Source: Malachius bipustulatus (taxonomy: Eukaryota > Arthropoda > Insecta > Coleoptera > Melyridae). From it: DNA of 64,000 nt. Where the stretch lies: contig OU342639.1 in the NCBI GenBank assembly GCA_910589415.1, forward strand, positions 186,001-250,000, written 5' to 3'. The translations under genes were made by a program, and so were the position numbers. Positions 12,201 through 22,638 of the stretch are shown piece by piece. A model generated the notes under the pieces. The model worked only from the letters and a program-made list of their open reading frames with translations. It made no database searches and had not been told where the DNA came from. Position 1 is the first letter of the stretch. Each line of letters starts with the position of its first letter.

Positions 12201-14615
12201 ATTTGGTCCTTTCTCCAAGCATTCATTAAGAGACGGTGATTGACGATCTTTCGCTGAAGCGTCGAACACTGGTCTTATTCTTGTAGTGCTGTTTTCTTTG
12301 ACGACATGACGATGTGGCAGGTAAAGACCCCAATTGGTCACTTCGTTCTCAGGAACATACTCAATAATTCCTTCTGCTAACCACTCGTCGAAAATTGAAT
12401 CATATTCTTCATAAATACCTTCTGCTTTCAGCTTCTGGACGGTTGATTGGAGACGCCGAACTGCCATTTCTTTATTATCAATCAAAACTGGATGATTTTC
12501 CAACCATGGCAATTTCACTTCATAACGACCTTCTCCATTTATTCTTACCGTTTCACACAAGGCTTGGTTCACTTCTTTATCATGTTCTTCTTGTGATTTA
12601 TTTTCAATGGGATCCTTGATGCCCAAAATATCTAAAGACCACAAATCGCAAATATTTCCACTTCTTGTGAACATGGATATTGCATTAATTGTTCCATCAT
12701 TACGTTCTTTTACAATAGGAACTTTGCCCATTAGTGTCCATCCCAAATAAGTTTCCACAGCAACCAAACCACACTGCAAAACATGTCGTTTTCCAGTAAG
12801 TAATTTTCCGGCAATATCAGCTCCTATGAGCACTGAAACTCCTTGATCAATATTGTTTACATTTACGTCTGTAATATTAATTTTCAGTTCTCGTAATTCA
12901 TTATTCCAGACACCATTCCTGATTGAAGGAATTTCTTTGCAAATCACCTCTTGATCAAGTGCAATAAAATTACATCTATAATTATCATCTAGGCTGCTCA
13001 AATGAATCTTATATTTCTTATGACTTACTGCATCCGTTTTCTTTCCACCAAATAACGAGTGAATCATCAATTGTTCCTCCAATGGTTTATAACATAAGCG
13101 AGTGGCAACTTCCTTTATTATGTACGACTTCTGCGACCCGGTATCGATGACAGCACGCACGACGATCTCGTTATCCCCGTTGCGTACTTTAACACGTAAC
13201 GTTTGCATGAAAACTTCAGGATCGTTGCAATAACTTGCCAAACTGCATTCATTTTTCACCCCGGATTCGTTCTTTTTATTGATTTCACCAACAGTAGCAG
13301 CTGTAGCATCTGGTTTGTTTTTGTTAATCTCTGGACACATAATCATTTCATGTCGACGGGAACACCATGGACATTTCAAAAACTTGCGACATTTTTTGAA
13401 ATAATGCCCGCTTCTAAGGCAAAGATAGCACACTTGATTTTTCTGAACTACTTCTCGCCTTTCTGATAAATTCATGTTCTTCGCTTGTTCACACCTAGAG
13501 CTTTCATGTTCACTGCCATTACAAAAAATACACGGATTGGCTTTATTTTTCATCGTGAGTAAACCCATCGCACTTGGAACTTCTTTGCTGTTGTTCAATG
13601 AACGTACTTTATAATTTTTCGACTTCTCCGGATCTCTATCAGAATGCGTTTTCAAATCGAATCCTTTTACGGCCATAGATATTCGCAACTCATTTTGTAC
13701 TTCATTTTCTAAAAATTTTATAAGTTGAGTTAACCTATCTTTCGACTTAGCCGTCGCATTAGTTGATGAGCTCTGAGATATCTCATTATTCATTGAACTT
13801 CGTTGCCATGCACGTAACAATTCTTCGGGTAATGAGGACTCTACGAGAGGAAAAAGCATCGCTGCACACTTATCCGTGGTCACCCCCAGAGATTCAAGCG
13901 CCCTCAAATGAGACTCTATCTTATCATATAAACTTGACAATGAAATTTGCTTGGTAGGTGTTAAAGCGTTCTGCAATACTAGCTTCAATAATTCTCTTAC
14001 ATAAACTTCGATTTGTAAATCATCGTTGCCAAATCGACTTTTCAAGCTAGCAATGACTTTATCATAATTTTCACTTGTAGGCGGAAAACTTTTCACCAAC
14101 TCATCAGCTCGAGAATGTGGTACCATAGCTTGAATTAAATACTGGAACTTATCTTCCTTAGCTATATCTCGATCTGTGTGAATCTTCTTAAACAGACTCC
14201 AAAATTGTAGCCATTCACGTAGATCTCCACTAAACTTCGCGAGTTCAATTTTCGGCAACTTGAAAGTCTTCCTTGAATCTCCTTGTGAAGGTTGAGTGCT
14301 TGGCTGTGTAACTTGATTGCTTGAATTCCAAATCTCTTCAAAAGTAACTTTAGCCAACATAAATTTGCCCAAATAATCATCGGCTTCACTGTACTCCTTT
14401 TGAAGAACTCCATCGGTCGTCTCTGGTACGTCTAATAACAATTCTATGACAGCTTTTGTTGTTTCGTTTAGTTCGTTCATTTTTTCTTCTAAAATTTTAA
14501 ACAAAACCAAAGTCTGCTTCTCATCACGTCCAACGCCGAGACTATCATTGAAAGAATTCAAAGCTTTTGTAAACAACGCGCGTTGCGTCGTTCTCTTCTT
14601 CTTCGTTCGATCCAT
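9228..14615 (-). CDS. BEL/Pao Gag-Pol polyprotein, intact
   Basis: A single open frame of 1795 codons. Order: Gag DUF1759-type region (about 120-330, KIELAKFSGDLREW); CCHC knuckles near 360, 395 and 414 (CYLCLRSGHYFKKC); aspartic protease (RAVIDTGSQKSYI, ~489); RT (DIRKAFLQI ~826, active site YVDN ~910, the usual Pao variant of YxDD); Peptidase_A17/connection region (HRIFDPLGMVCPVSL ~1000); RNase H (HTFCDASKVAYAA ~1072); integrase with an H-H-C-C zinc region (~1385-1428) and catalytic D (GIDFAG ~1457), D (YSDNGTDF ~1514) and E (GGFWERL ~1557); C-terminal DUF5641-like domain (~1700). All key residues needed for reverse transcription and integration are present. Length is normal for the family. 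The ATG sits 87 bases inside the 5' LTR boundary after the primer-binding site. Without frameshift or stop it may still be active. Confidence 0.95.
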   Translation of the reverse strand: MDRTKKKRTTQRALFTKALNSFNDSLGVGRDEKQTLVLFKILEEKMNELNETTKAVIELLLDVPETTDGVLQKEYSEADDYLGKFMLAKVTFEEIWNSSNQVTQPSTQPSQGDSRKTFKLPKIELAKFSGDLREWLQFWSLFKKIHTDRDIAKEDKFQYLIQAMVPHSRADELVKSFPPTSENYDKVIASLKSRFGNDDLQIEVYVRELLKLVLQNALTPTKQISLSSLYDKIESHLRALESLGVTTDKCAAMLFPLVESSLPEELLRAWQRSSMNNEISQSSSTNATAKSKDRLTQLIKFLENEVQNELRISMAVKGFDLKTHSDRDPEKSKNYKVRSLNNSKEVPSAMGLLTMKNKANPCIFCNGSEHESSRCEQAKNMNLSERREVVQKNQVCYLCLRSGHYFKKCRKFLKCPWCSRRHEMIMCPEINKNKPDATAATVGEINKKNESGVKNECSLASYCNDPEVFMQTLRVKVRNGDNEIVVRAVIDTGSQKSYIIKEVATRLCYKPLEEQLMIHSLFGGKKTDAVSHKKYKIHLSSLDDNYRCNFIALDQEVICKEIPSIRNGVWNNELRELKINITDVNVNNIDQGVSVLIGADIAGKLLTGKRHVLQCGLVAVETYLGWTLMGKVPIVKERNDGTINAISMFTRSGNICDLWSLDILGIKDPIENKSQEEHDKEVNQALCETVRINGEGRYEVKLPWLENHPVLIDNKEMAVRRLQSTVQKLKAEGIYEEYDSIFDEWLAEGIIEYVPENEVTNWGLYLPHRHVVKENSTTRIRPVFDASAKDRQSPSLNECLEKGPNLIELISSVLLRFRTGNIGVVSDIRKAFLQISIDVKDRDFLRFIWFDKERKEVILRHCRVVFGVTCSPFILAAVIMMHLNKVIESIDNELIRNFSKENIERLLKSFYVDNCDTSVNSIEQLNEFINDAKAVMELAGFDLRGWEYSGDCSNVKNQTSVLGIVWNKQSDTLSINVPVLDQFDKEKITKRNILSIAHRIFDPLGMVCPVSLGPRVLLQETWAQNLSWDEAVGEDIRKKFLKWFRELKDLDKVQVRRCILGKVNSNDNVSIHTFCDASKVAYAAVVFIRVESGSQIKVNLIQAKTRVAPARKKNSDARQSIPRLELLAATIGVRLTISVLNSLNIENVKVYYWTDSSTVLAWIHRSSNWGVFVWNRVQEIRKYSKPEQWGHVPGQANPADLPSRGCTVDQLLLSKWWEGPDWLGMSYEHWPKSESLYNEDEINKELRKTEQRVDSKSTVLLTTMKNGFEKDKIWYNKFSKFSKIVRVLAWIRRFYFNCRKKTELRENGILSCLEMKNAESFLLKLIQKECFNDENDARIKHFLPNKDDDGLIRIKTKIILRDDAYNFRCPIILPGDHEVVLLIIKEKHESLNHAGVEITMSALRETFWILGGRKVIRSVIRKCVNCHRYAAKPLESVPAPLPLNRARDAAVFEVIGIDFAGPIYLKGGQKAWICLFTCAVFRAVHLELVNSLSTASFLMALRRHIARRGRPSIIYSDNGTDFVGLNNMFKHIDFNKLAEITAIEKIEWKFNPPTAAWWGGFWERLIGILKRLLRRTLKKSCLNYEEMLTVLLDCEAVINSRPITFMSEDKQEIKPLTPSMFLQEIKEIGVLDLDQIERCKIDKRYLYRQKIKENLRQRFRNEYLGSLVHREPRLKTVFDINVGDVVLIENENVKRLDWPLARVKEVVAGKDNNVRVVRLITASGELVRPIQRIYPLELKHKNMDCNVNKAMIDKYKDVCEPQRSSHVVADCNKTKNVVTRSSREVKHPERLIYNN

Positions 14616-14680
14616 TTTTCTATTATAACTTTAACTTTAAACAACTCACTTTACTATTCAAGTTACACTTAACGACTCCC

Positions 14681-14702
14681 CGTCCTGTCACGGTCGCCAA
14701 AA
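14681..14702 (-). promoter_or_regulatory. tRNA primer-binding site of BEL/Pao element
   Basis: Immediately inside the 5' LTR the minus strand reads TTTTGGCGACCGTGACAGG. A TGGCGACCGTGAC-type site just after the LTR is characteristic of BEL/Pao elements. The primer tRNA was not identified. Confidence 0.7.
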
Positions 14703-14957
14703 TGTCAAATTATCAGGAACGGGATAAACAAGAATAGTGATCAATTAGTCAAATAGAAAATGAATGTTTATTAACTTTTAATTAAATTAACACAGTTTTA
14801 GTTCTTTAGGTATGTAGGTACATATAATACGTGCCAGGTTTTATCTTCCTGCGTTCTCCCGACACGTCCTCTCTCTACAATACCTATAGGTGCACTGTCA
14901 GAATAAATGTCATCAAAAATGTACCTACTTTCAATTATTTTTCGACATAATATGACA
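14703..14957 (-). repeat. 5' LTR of BEL/Pao element
   Basis: 255 bp, starting TGTCATATT and ending TTTGACA on the minus strand (TG...CA ends). It carries the promoter and terminator functions of the element; no individual promoter motif is claimed. Confidence 0.9.
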
Positions 14958-15042
14958 CATATCAAAGTACTTCCAACTGCTGCTCATCGTACTGGAGATG
15001 GTCAAAAATGTATCAGTGTTATGAAACAAAATATTTAGTGTA
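14958..15042 (+). pseudogene. C-terminus of transposase copy 1, beyond the BEL/Pao insertion
   Basis: The frame reads HIKVLPTAAHRTGDGQKC and ends at a TAG. The HRTGDGQKCISVMK part lines up with HNAGNGHNNYVIVK at the end of copy 2 (stop at 18574). This supports a BEL/Pao insertion inside the transposase gene, with a short part of the gene lost at the left junction. Confidence 0.6.
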
Positions 15043-15746
15043 AATAATGTAGAATTTTATTTAATTTTAAGGATTAATAATGCAGTATTATACCTATACC
15101 TGATGAATTTGTTATTTATTTTTGTAATATTCGTAATAATTTATATTATTGTTTTTATAAAATTTGAATTTGAATTTTTATTTATTTATTTATATGGAAC
15201 ATGCGTGATTATTGTTTTTATTTTAAAGAATAAAATTGTTTTTATTTTAATAAAATTCCTACCTTGGTAACTAACGGACTTTACATTATTCGTCAAATCA
15301 CCGGCAGTGCGGTACGCTAATACTGAAAGCATCCTGCAGTACATTAAAAAATACGTGACTTAGTCATAAATGCATTTCCATAATATCAAAGAAACAATAT
15401 TGTTTTATTAGCATATCAAACTTTTATCATCACAAATTCATTATACAGTGATGTAATAAATAAAGTATCTTATATTAGTACTAAAAATATTAGTACTAAA
15501 ATTTATGCTACAGTCAGTAATTTATAATACGTTTTGTAAAAGGTGAAGTGCTGTAATCCTTAAGCCAATTATTTTACATAAAATATATGATGAGCTTGCC
15601 AGTAAGTCATCAGATTTTCTGAAAAGTTCTTCATTCAAAAAGTACGCTACTCTATCAAGCAGAACTGATGCGCTAGGCAAAATATAAGACTGGGGTGATG
15701 TAATGATAATGCGGATGACGTTGTCATTAATACACCTTTTTCTCAG
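15043..15746. other. AT-rich spacer, no gene recognised
   Basis: It follows the transposase stop. It has short TTTA and TTTTATTTTAA tracts near 15170-15250 and a small repeated tattagtactaaaa around 15472-15500. The right part may be degenerate LINE sequence upstream of the RT fragment at 15747, but no motif supports this. Confidence 0.4.
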
Positions 15747-16269
15747 TGTGGAAGAGTAATTGGGTTTGCAGATGATACAGCCATTTTTTACCGTGGTCAC
15801 TGTTGGGAGGGAATTAGAGCGGATGCAGAGAGGGATTTTGGGACATTCCTTGGTTACCTCAATGACAAACAGCTGACACTGAATATAGAGAAAACAAAAT
15901 TATTTCGTTTTGGTTCAGTCTCTTCTCAGTTATGGGATATTGGCTTGGGGTGGACTTACGAACCACTATTTGAGAATACTAGAAATAACTCAGAAGTGGT
16001 TACTCAAGTTAATGTATAGCAGACCTTACCTGTATAGCACAGAATTACTATACGAGGAATCAAAAATATTCGATATCAGACAGTTGTATTTGCTTGAGTT
16101 GGCTAAACATCTTCACAAAAATAAAATTCAGTCCTTACCGGTAGGCCATAACTACGCTACTCGACAAGGGGGGGAGACTTACGTTATACCAAAAAAAAGA
16201 AAACGTTTGGTCAAAGGTGCTATACTTTTCTGGCACCAAAGATTTATAATCGGCTACCTATTGGGATAA
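15747..16269 (+). pseudogene. LINE reverse transcriptase C-terminal fragment
   Basis: The first frame carries the RT active site GRVIGFADDTAIFYRG, then DKQLTLNIEKTKLF. A frameshift near 15910-15930 leads to a second frame with SLLSYGILAWGGL, the usual thumb motif of Jockey/CR1-type RTs, ending with LFWHQRF. The palm upstream of FADD is missing. Clade assignment is not attempted. Confidence 0.7.
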
Positions 16270-16857
16270 AACAGACAAATTCCTTGGGATTATTCGTTAA
16301 AAGGGTTAAATTATACATACTTGATGTGCCTCGTCTTTTATTGATACATGAAGCGATTGATATCAAGAACTCGTATATCTATTGTTGAGATAGGGGTTTA
16401 CAATTCACTTGGACATTCTTTTTTCCTGTTCATTTTTTTTATGTATTGTATTATATTGATGAGCTTGGATGTTGTGAATTGCTACTATTGCTGTTGTGTA
16501 TTGGATTCGGTGGTACAATCTGGAATACTAGAGGGTACTGCTGCCGATTACCATAGCTATGTATATGTGTGTATGTGGTGTATTAGGTATTGTTTGTATT
16601 GTTATATTAGCATTATGGTGGTATTTAGTTGAATTTGCATTGGTAAAAATTTTGAACACACGCTACGTATCAGATTTATATCTCACACCCCATATACAAG
16701 GCTACGCCTTCATGGGTACTACTGTGTTTATTGACAGTATTTACATCGTTAAGATTCTGTCGTATAATTATACTTTTGTCATGTAATCATAGTTTGTTGC
16801 TGTAAGTGCTAGTTCATTATGTCAATAAACCTTATTTATTTATTTATTTATTTATTA
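15747..16857 (+). mobile_element. 5'-truncated LINE fragment with (TTTA)n tail
   Basis: It starts within RT just before the active-site motif, contains the C-terminal ORF2 part to 16269 and an AT-rich 3' UTR, and ends in ttatttatttatt (16832-16857) after an aataaa-like caataaacc. No 5' part is present, as expected for a truncated insertion. Confidence 0.7.
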
Positions 16858-17006
16858 TTAGATATTATCAGATAAACAGGGAACCTAACCTGCTGTTTCC
16901 TAGTGAGGGAAGAAGAATATTTCTAGGTGCTGAGAGGTTCCTGCATTTAGGCATACTGGATCCACCTGAGCTAGCCAGGCGCATGTAATTTGACGTCAGT
17001 CGTGTC

Positions 17007-18574
17007 ACAAACTTCCTAATGTTTTTGCGGAAATAAAGAACTTCATGTCCAATGAAAGTTCGTCTGCATTATATTCCTCACTTTTCAATTCATCTTTATG
17101 GAAATCTATTGAAAATCAGGAAATATATCGAAATAAGTTAACTTCACCCATACTTGTTTATTTTGATGATTATGGAACTGGCAATCCTCTCAGTGCTCAC
17201 GCAGGTGTTCATAAATTAGGAGCTGTATACTTTCCTTTTCCCTGTATGCCCCCAAAATATTCCAGACAGTTGACTAATATCTTTCTTTTTGCTCTTTTTT
17301 ATTCTTCAGATCGTGAAAAATTTGATGAAGCTGCATTTAGACCACTTAATTCAAGAGTTATTGTTTATGGCACAAGAAGTGGGTATTAATTTTAATTTGT
17401 CAAATGGCGAATCTCAGAAAATTTTCATCATCGCCCCTTTATTATTAGGCGATAATTTGGGATTAAATTCCATATTAGGTTTCAATGCTAGCTTTAATTC
17501 AAATTATTTTGCCGAATATGTAGAGCAGACAAACAATTAACACAGCATATGCACGTTGAAGATGTTTCTTTGCTTAGAAACATTCAAAATTATATATTAG
17601 GCACAGAAGGTACAAAGGAAAACTGTGTTTTCAATCAGTTACCATATTTTCATTGTTCCGTGAATACATCGTGTGATGCATGACCTGTTTGAGGGAGTTT
17701 GTAGGTATACTATGGCGGAAGTTCTTAAAAACTTGATTTTTGACAAAAAAATATTTTAGTCTTGAAACATTAAATCACAGGATAAAATATTTTGACTATG
17801 ACGGTGAAACTGATGTTGGAAACAGGGTTCCATCAATTAATGCTGGTCAAATTGAAAGAGGTTCATTAATTATGTCAGCTGCTGAAATGCATTCCTTCAT
17901 TACATTTTTTGCTATTCTAAAAGGAGACCTAGTAATATTTAAATGCAATTTAAAACCCAAGTTTCACTTTTTAATCCACTACCCAAGATTAATACGCCTG
18001 ATTGGCCCGTTAGTGCACATGTCTTCCATCAGATTGAAGCATTTCATAAAATAGCAAAGACAAATGCACATGTTATAACATCTAGAATCAACATAGCTTA
18101 TACTCTTGCTTTGAAACATCAATTAGTATTGTCACACACATTCCTACTTAATGAAGGACTCAATAATAGAATTTCTGTTGCCCCTATTCTGGGAACTTTA
18201 TCAGAGTTTTCTCTAAAGCGTGTATTATTTGTATTTCATCCAAATGAAGAATCTTGGTCGAATGTTAAATGGATAATTAGAAATGGAGTTACCTATAAGC
18301 CAAATATATATATTAAAATACAAGAGAGTGATGTAGAAGCAACCCTAGCGAAAATAAAATATATGGCCTGCAAGCTCGAATCCAAATCGATTGCTTTCAT
18401 ATCACATACAACAAATTAATTCACTGTGGATTGGATGAACATTTTGCCAGTTATATGATCTTAGAAGAAATTGAAACCAATTATCGTTATAGTATTATCA
18501 AAAATGACTGTTGGTTTCCTTGTAAGACTCATAATGCTGGCAACGGCCACAATAATTATGTTATAGTGAAATGA
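17007..18574 (+). pseudogene. decayed Transposase_21/CMC-like transposase, copy 2
   Basis: This is the same family as copy 1 in the same orientation: LPNVFAEIKNF, FDDYGTGNPLSAHA, VHKLGAVYF, LLGDNLGLNSILGF, RIKYFDYDGETDVGNR, FHKIAKTNAHVITSRINIAY and a full C-terminus ending at a TGA. The N-terminal zinc-finger part is absent. Breaks occur near 17340, 17520-17740 (the cysteine cluster and the HDLFEG-like block are damaged), 17970 and 18410. It is clearly diverged from copy 1 at protein level, so they are separate insertions, not a recent duplication. The 16861-17006 bases before it are unassigned. Confidence 0.6.
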
Positions 18575-18619
18575 ATATTTCAAAAAAATAAGTTATTATT
18601 AACTGACTACATTTACTAC

Positions 18620-18745
18620 GGAGTGCTAGAACGCTTATTAAAAATGATTATCCAATGATGGTCCATCAACGGCTATTTTACATGTAAAATATCCGTCGAT
18701 GGACAATCATTGGATAATAATTTTTAATAAGCGTTCTAACACTCC
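18620..18745. repeat. 126-bp palindromic MITE-like element
   Basis: The arms starting ggagtgctagaacgctt and ending aagcgttctaacactcc are reverse complements over about 60 bp each, with a few mismatches and almost no loop. No clear target duplication was seen. It could be a foldback element or a hairpin MITE. Confidence 0.75.
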
Positions 18746-18990
18746 ACCCTTAGCATGATTCAATATATAGGTATTCATTTACACAGTTAAGGTAAACAAA
18801 TGAATACTCCCTGATAATTGCAATAAAATTAACAACAGTTAGGTATACAATTATTCCATAATATTTTGAAATCGACCATAAATATATGGTGATAAATGCT
18901 ATAGGTATATTATAAATTATAATATAAGTTACTTTCAATTCAAAAACAATAGTGTATTTTTTTATTAAAAAATACACTAATATTTTGCAG

Positions 18991-19437
18991 ATGACTGATC
19001 AATTGACTGAAGAACATGTTGCAGAATTCAAGTAAGCGTCCGTGTCAAACAAGGTGACACACGGCACCATTACCACCAAAGAAATGGGTACCGTGATGCG
19101 TGCACTAGGACAGAACCCGACGGAAGCAGAGCTGGCGGACATGATAAACGAGGTGGGGAACCGACGGCAACGGTGCCATTGGCTTTTCTGAGTTCCTAAA
19201 CATGATGTCACGGGAGATGAAGGACATTGACAGCGAGGAGGAGATCAGGGAGGCATTCAGAGTGTTTGACAAGGATGGCAACGGCTTTATTACAGCTGCC
19301 GAACTAAGACATGTCATGACTAACCTAGGAGAAATACTTACCGATGAAGAGGTGGATGAGATATTCGTGAAGCGGATATTGATGGAGATGGTCAGATAAA
19401 TTATGACGAATTTGTTACAATGATGACTTCCCAGTAA
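18991..19437 (+). pseudogene. calmodulin pseudogene
   Basis: ATG at 18991 begins MTDQLTEEHVAEFK, and the rest follows calmodulin closely in length and order: [61 protein letters not shown] and YDEFVTMMTSQ before the stop. An in-frame TAA directly after EFK destroys EF-hand 1 (whose loop residues are also scrambled and one codon short). Frameshifts near 19150 and 19365 break EF-hands 2 and 4, while EF-hand 3 is well kept. The absence of introns across the coding region suggests a retrocopy. A pyrimidine-poor gcag precedes the ATG, so a genomic duplicate is not excluded. Confidence 0.9.
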
Positions 19438-19712
19438 TGTTTATACATTTTTGTAAACACTTTTGTAAAAATTGCAGTCAAACGATAATAGCGTCAAAGT
19501 CTTGTAGCATAATGCAGAGGGCGCTGTCGGCAGAATGGAATAATTTTCGTTACTATTGTAAACTTTATGGAGCGTACGTTTTGATTTATTTTTACATAAA
19601 AAAGTTATACTAATTTCATGTCGAGAAAATGTATCGTTTCCAAGGAAAACGCATCTAAGCGTTTCTAAGCATTGTCAAGAATTATGAAATTTTATTCAGT
19701 TATACTTCAAAC
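19438..19712. other. spacer after calmodulin pseudogene
   Basis: AT-rich sequence, probably partly the former 3' UTR of the calmodulin copy. No ORF, repeat or RNA structure was recognised. Confidence 0.4.
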
Positions 19713-20097
19713 AGCAATAATAATAACAACATTTATTTCCTTATTGTAAATACATATTATTGTATTTTTTGAAGAAAATTAAAAATAATAATAAATCGTA
19801 AAATTAGTTATAAATTGAAATTATAAATCCAAAGAATTGTTTAAATATTCATTTAAGCTATAGTAACATTTTTGTAATAAAATATTTTTAATTTCTTTTG
19901 AAAATTTTGTTAAATTATATTTTTTGTAATTATTTGGCAAATGATTATAAATTTTGGCACATATGTATTCAGAAGATAATTCATAATGAGTGGTATTATG
20001 TTTATTTAAAATAATTGTATGAGAATTTCTGGTATTAGAATTGAAAAAGTAAACAAATTTTAATTTTTATGTACAAAACAGAGACATTCGTATATAA
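19713..20097 (-). pseudogene. antisense LINE ORF2 C-terminus (left flank of the gypsy insertion)
   Basis: The minus strand reads HTIILNKHNTTHYELSS and NHLPNNYKKYNLTKF, ending ...YSLNEYLNN and a TAA at 19821-19823, then a TA-rich 3' tail to about 19713. This is typical of the last ~100 residues of Jockey-like LINE ORF2. The upstream part of the same frame resumes at 46847 across the gypsy element, with the reading frame kept once the 4-bp ATAA duplication is removed. Confidence 0.75.
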
Positions 20098-20395
20098 TGT
20101 AACCGCTCTACAAGTTCTGGCCGTCCGATCAGCCTGTATAGTACGAGGATACGAGAACAAGAACATTATCCTCAAGTGGGTGAAGTACACCAGGTTGGTC
20201 GGGTACCTTGGATTGCGGAGCGGAGACCGGGAGACCGGCAGTCTGCGCTGGATCAAGGGTCGGCATCAGCGAGCGTTCCCGGCCTGCTGTCTTAAGAAGA
20301 CTGGTGTCGAGTTACATTGAATACCTAACTAATATAATCTCTTTATTATACCGGTGTTTCATTTATTTCTGGCTCTAGATCTTATAACATTTACA
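20098..20395 (+). repeat. 5' LTR of outer gypsy element
   Basis: 298 bp with terminal TGTAA/TTACA inverted repeats. It differs from the 3' LTR at one position by eye (gatcagcc versus gatcaccc, near 20132). Confidence 0.95.
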
Positions 20396-20519
20396 GTTCA
20401 GGTGTGGGGTAGACTTAAAGCTTCCCTTATCTAATTGACGTGTTAATTAACTGGACAATTAAAAACATTTATCGAAGTGTGTGCCTCTTTGGTGATTTTA
20501 GTGATTTTGTGTTGTGAAA

Positions 20520-22365
20520 ATGGGCAAGCCAGGCCGCCGTTATCGCGACAGAAGTGCAAGCAGCACCAGCTCTGGGAGCTTTTCTGTATCTTCTAACGGA
20601 AGATACAGGAGGACAGTTCCCAGCGTCCCCAACGTAGCCGGACGCCTCCCAGGCGATCTCAACCACCTGCCTTAAACGAGGGAAGTTCACCGAGGGCTGA
20701 AGACACTTCACGGTCTCGTGAACGACAATCACGTTTGTCGCTACATTATGAGCAGGTAAAAGCACGTACTAATAAAATTCCGTCTCGGGTTATGGTTCAC
20801 GCAACATATCCTGATACATCTCATGATAGTGCTGAGTCCAACAAAACTCAAACTTCTGAGCCTACTATCCAGACCTTGCCACAGTCAATCACGTCTGTCT
20901 ATGAGTCTCGCATCGAACGTCTAGAAAACATGATTAGGGAGATGTAAAAGTCAAATATAGGGCCGGAAAATCGCCGCAGGACTGTGCACAGCGACTGCAT
21001 TCCAGAATTCCACCCGGAAAATTACAACCTCTCAGCGGTGAAATGGTTGGCTAAAATCGACCAGCTCAAGGATATTAATGGATGGGATGACGTGACGACT
21101 ATTTATCACATGCAGACAAGATTAGCAGGCATGACTAGAACTTGGTACCACAGTTTGTCTTCTCTCAACTACACTTGGACAGAGTGGAAGATTTTAATTG
21201 GTAAGACTTTTCCTGATCATGTCGATTATGCCAAAGCTCTCCGAAAAATGCTAGACAGAATGAAGATGCCGAACGAGACGATGACGTGTTATTACTTCGG
21301 GAAAATGGAGCTCCTCAGGACTTGTCAAATTACTGGCAAAAATGCAATCGCTTATATAGACGGTCTGCCTGATGTGTCTATTCAAAATGCTGCTCGAGCA
21401 GGCCGATACGTAACGCCTGAGGCATTATTTGAGGAATATTTGTCGTTGCTAAGAAATGAAAAACCAAACGAAAGTAGATCCCCGAAATCTGACAACATCC
21501 CAAGACGCAGAGTGGATTTACGTCAATCACTTGAGGTCAAACGTCATGCACCATATTCCAGGTCTAATAATATGCAAAATGTGACATGTTTTAATTGTAA
21601 GATGAAGGGGCACTATCAATCAAAATGCTTGAAACCGCGCAGAGAGTGCAGTAAATGCCATTTATTGGGTCACGATGCCGAACACTGTGTTGCCATTTCC
21701 GGAAGACGTCCCGTTGACGGGAGCAACAAGGGTAAGGTCGAAAACATATTAAGCTTGTCTAAAAACGCTAACGATAACACTAAATGTACAAATACGTGCT
21801 ATTTTATTGACTGCATGATTAAGGGAAAACCTTTACGAGGGTACGTCGATTCAGGATGTGCTGCAGTTACAATTCGAGAAACCGATGCAGCAAACCTAAG
21901 TCTTCAAAGGGAACCGACACTTGTTCGCTTGTGTGGTTATGCCGGCGGTTCAGTGTTGGCAACGTCGAAGGTAAAATTGTCGCTAGAAGTGGATTTAGCA
22001 TCTGCTGAAGTGGAGGCACTTGTGGTGCCCGATAACGCACAGACCGTGCCTTTAATTATAGGACAACCTCTTATAAATAACAAGAATGTTACCGTCGTAG
22101 TACGGGGTAACCAAATACGTCTATTCAGAACAAATGTAAATTCTGGAAACTTTAACATCGATGAGTTGCCTGCGAAGAAAATAAATCTCCGGGCACTAGA
22201 AACGACCACAATTCCTCCTAATTTCATAGGCCATGTAGCTGTGAGTGGCGATAAGAATTTTAACGATGTTTACGTTGACTTACAATATCGAGGCTGGAAC
22301 GATAATTTTCCCATACTTGTGCCATGTGTTACTAATTTAAAACAAAACGGCACCCTTTCTATTGT
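20520..22365 (+). pseudogene. outer gypsy element Gag and protease
   Basis: The ATG at 20520 opens an Arg/Ser-rich N-terminus. A frameshift near 20610 and a TAA at 20945 interrupt it, and the frame then runs from 20984. Visible parts are a retrotransposon Gag core (FHPENYNLSAVKWLAKIDQL, AGMTRTWYHSL), two CCHC knuckles (CFNCKMKGHYQSKC and CSKCHLLGHDAEHC) and an aspartic protease with YVDSGCAAVTI (DSG instead of DTG) followed by VPLIIGQPL. The product would package and mature element RNA particles. The frame is lost at about 22366, where a LINE 3' end has been inserted. Confidence 0.85.
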
Positions 22366-22606
22366 TAATATGTCTTTACTTTCATTTATTATTTTTTTTT
22401 GTTGTTTCTTTTTTTAACTTACCACATTGACCTGATATAGCCTGCCTCACCAGCTTGTGTTTGAGTAGTCACAAGTAGTCTTTCCGTTTTTTTTTTTAAC
22501 ATTGTAAACTCTTAATTACGTTTTTTATTTCATATTGTTGTAAGTTTATATTAATTTGTGTACTTTTCCCCATCCGATATAAGCTATTGGCTTGTTGATG
22601 GGAGTA

Positions 22607-22638
<32 letters not shown>

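Larger units (their letters stand above)
8879..14957 (-). mobile_element. BEL/Pao LTR retrotransposon, nearly intact
   Basis: On the minus strand the order is 5' LTR (14957-14703), primer-binding site, gag-pol ORF (14615-9228), purine tract, 3' LTR (9062-8879, truncated). The element interrupts a decayed transposase gene: coding sequence of that gene stops at about 8618 and resumes at 14958. The matching LTR parts look identical and the ORF is intact, so insertion is probably recent. Confidence 0.95.

Noticed and set aside
9534..14628. several plus-strand open stretches within the BEL/Pao element (for example 11534-11752, 13203-13466)
   Set aside because: Antisense shadows of the intact gag-pol frame without motifs.
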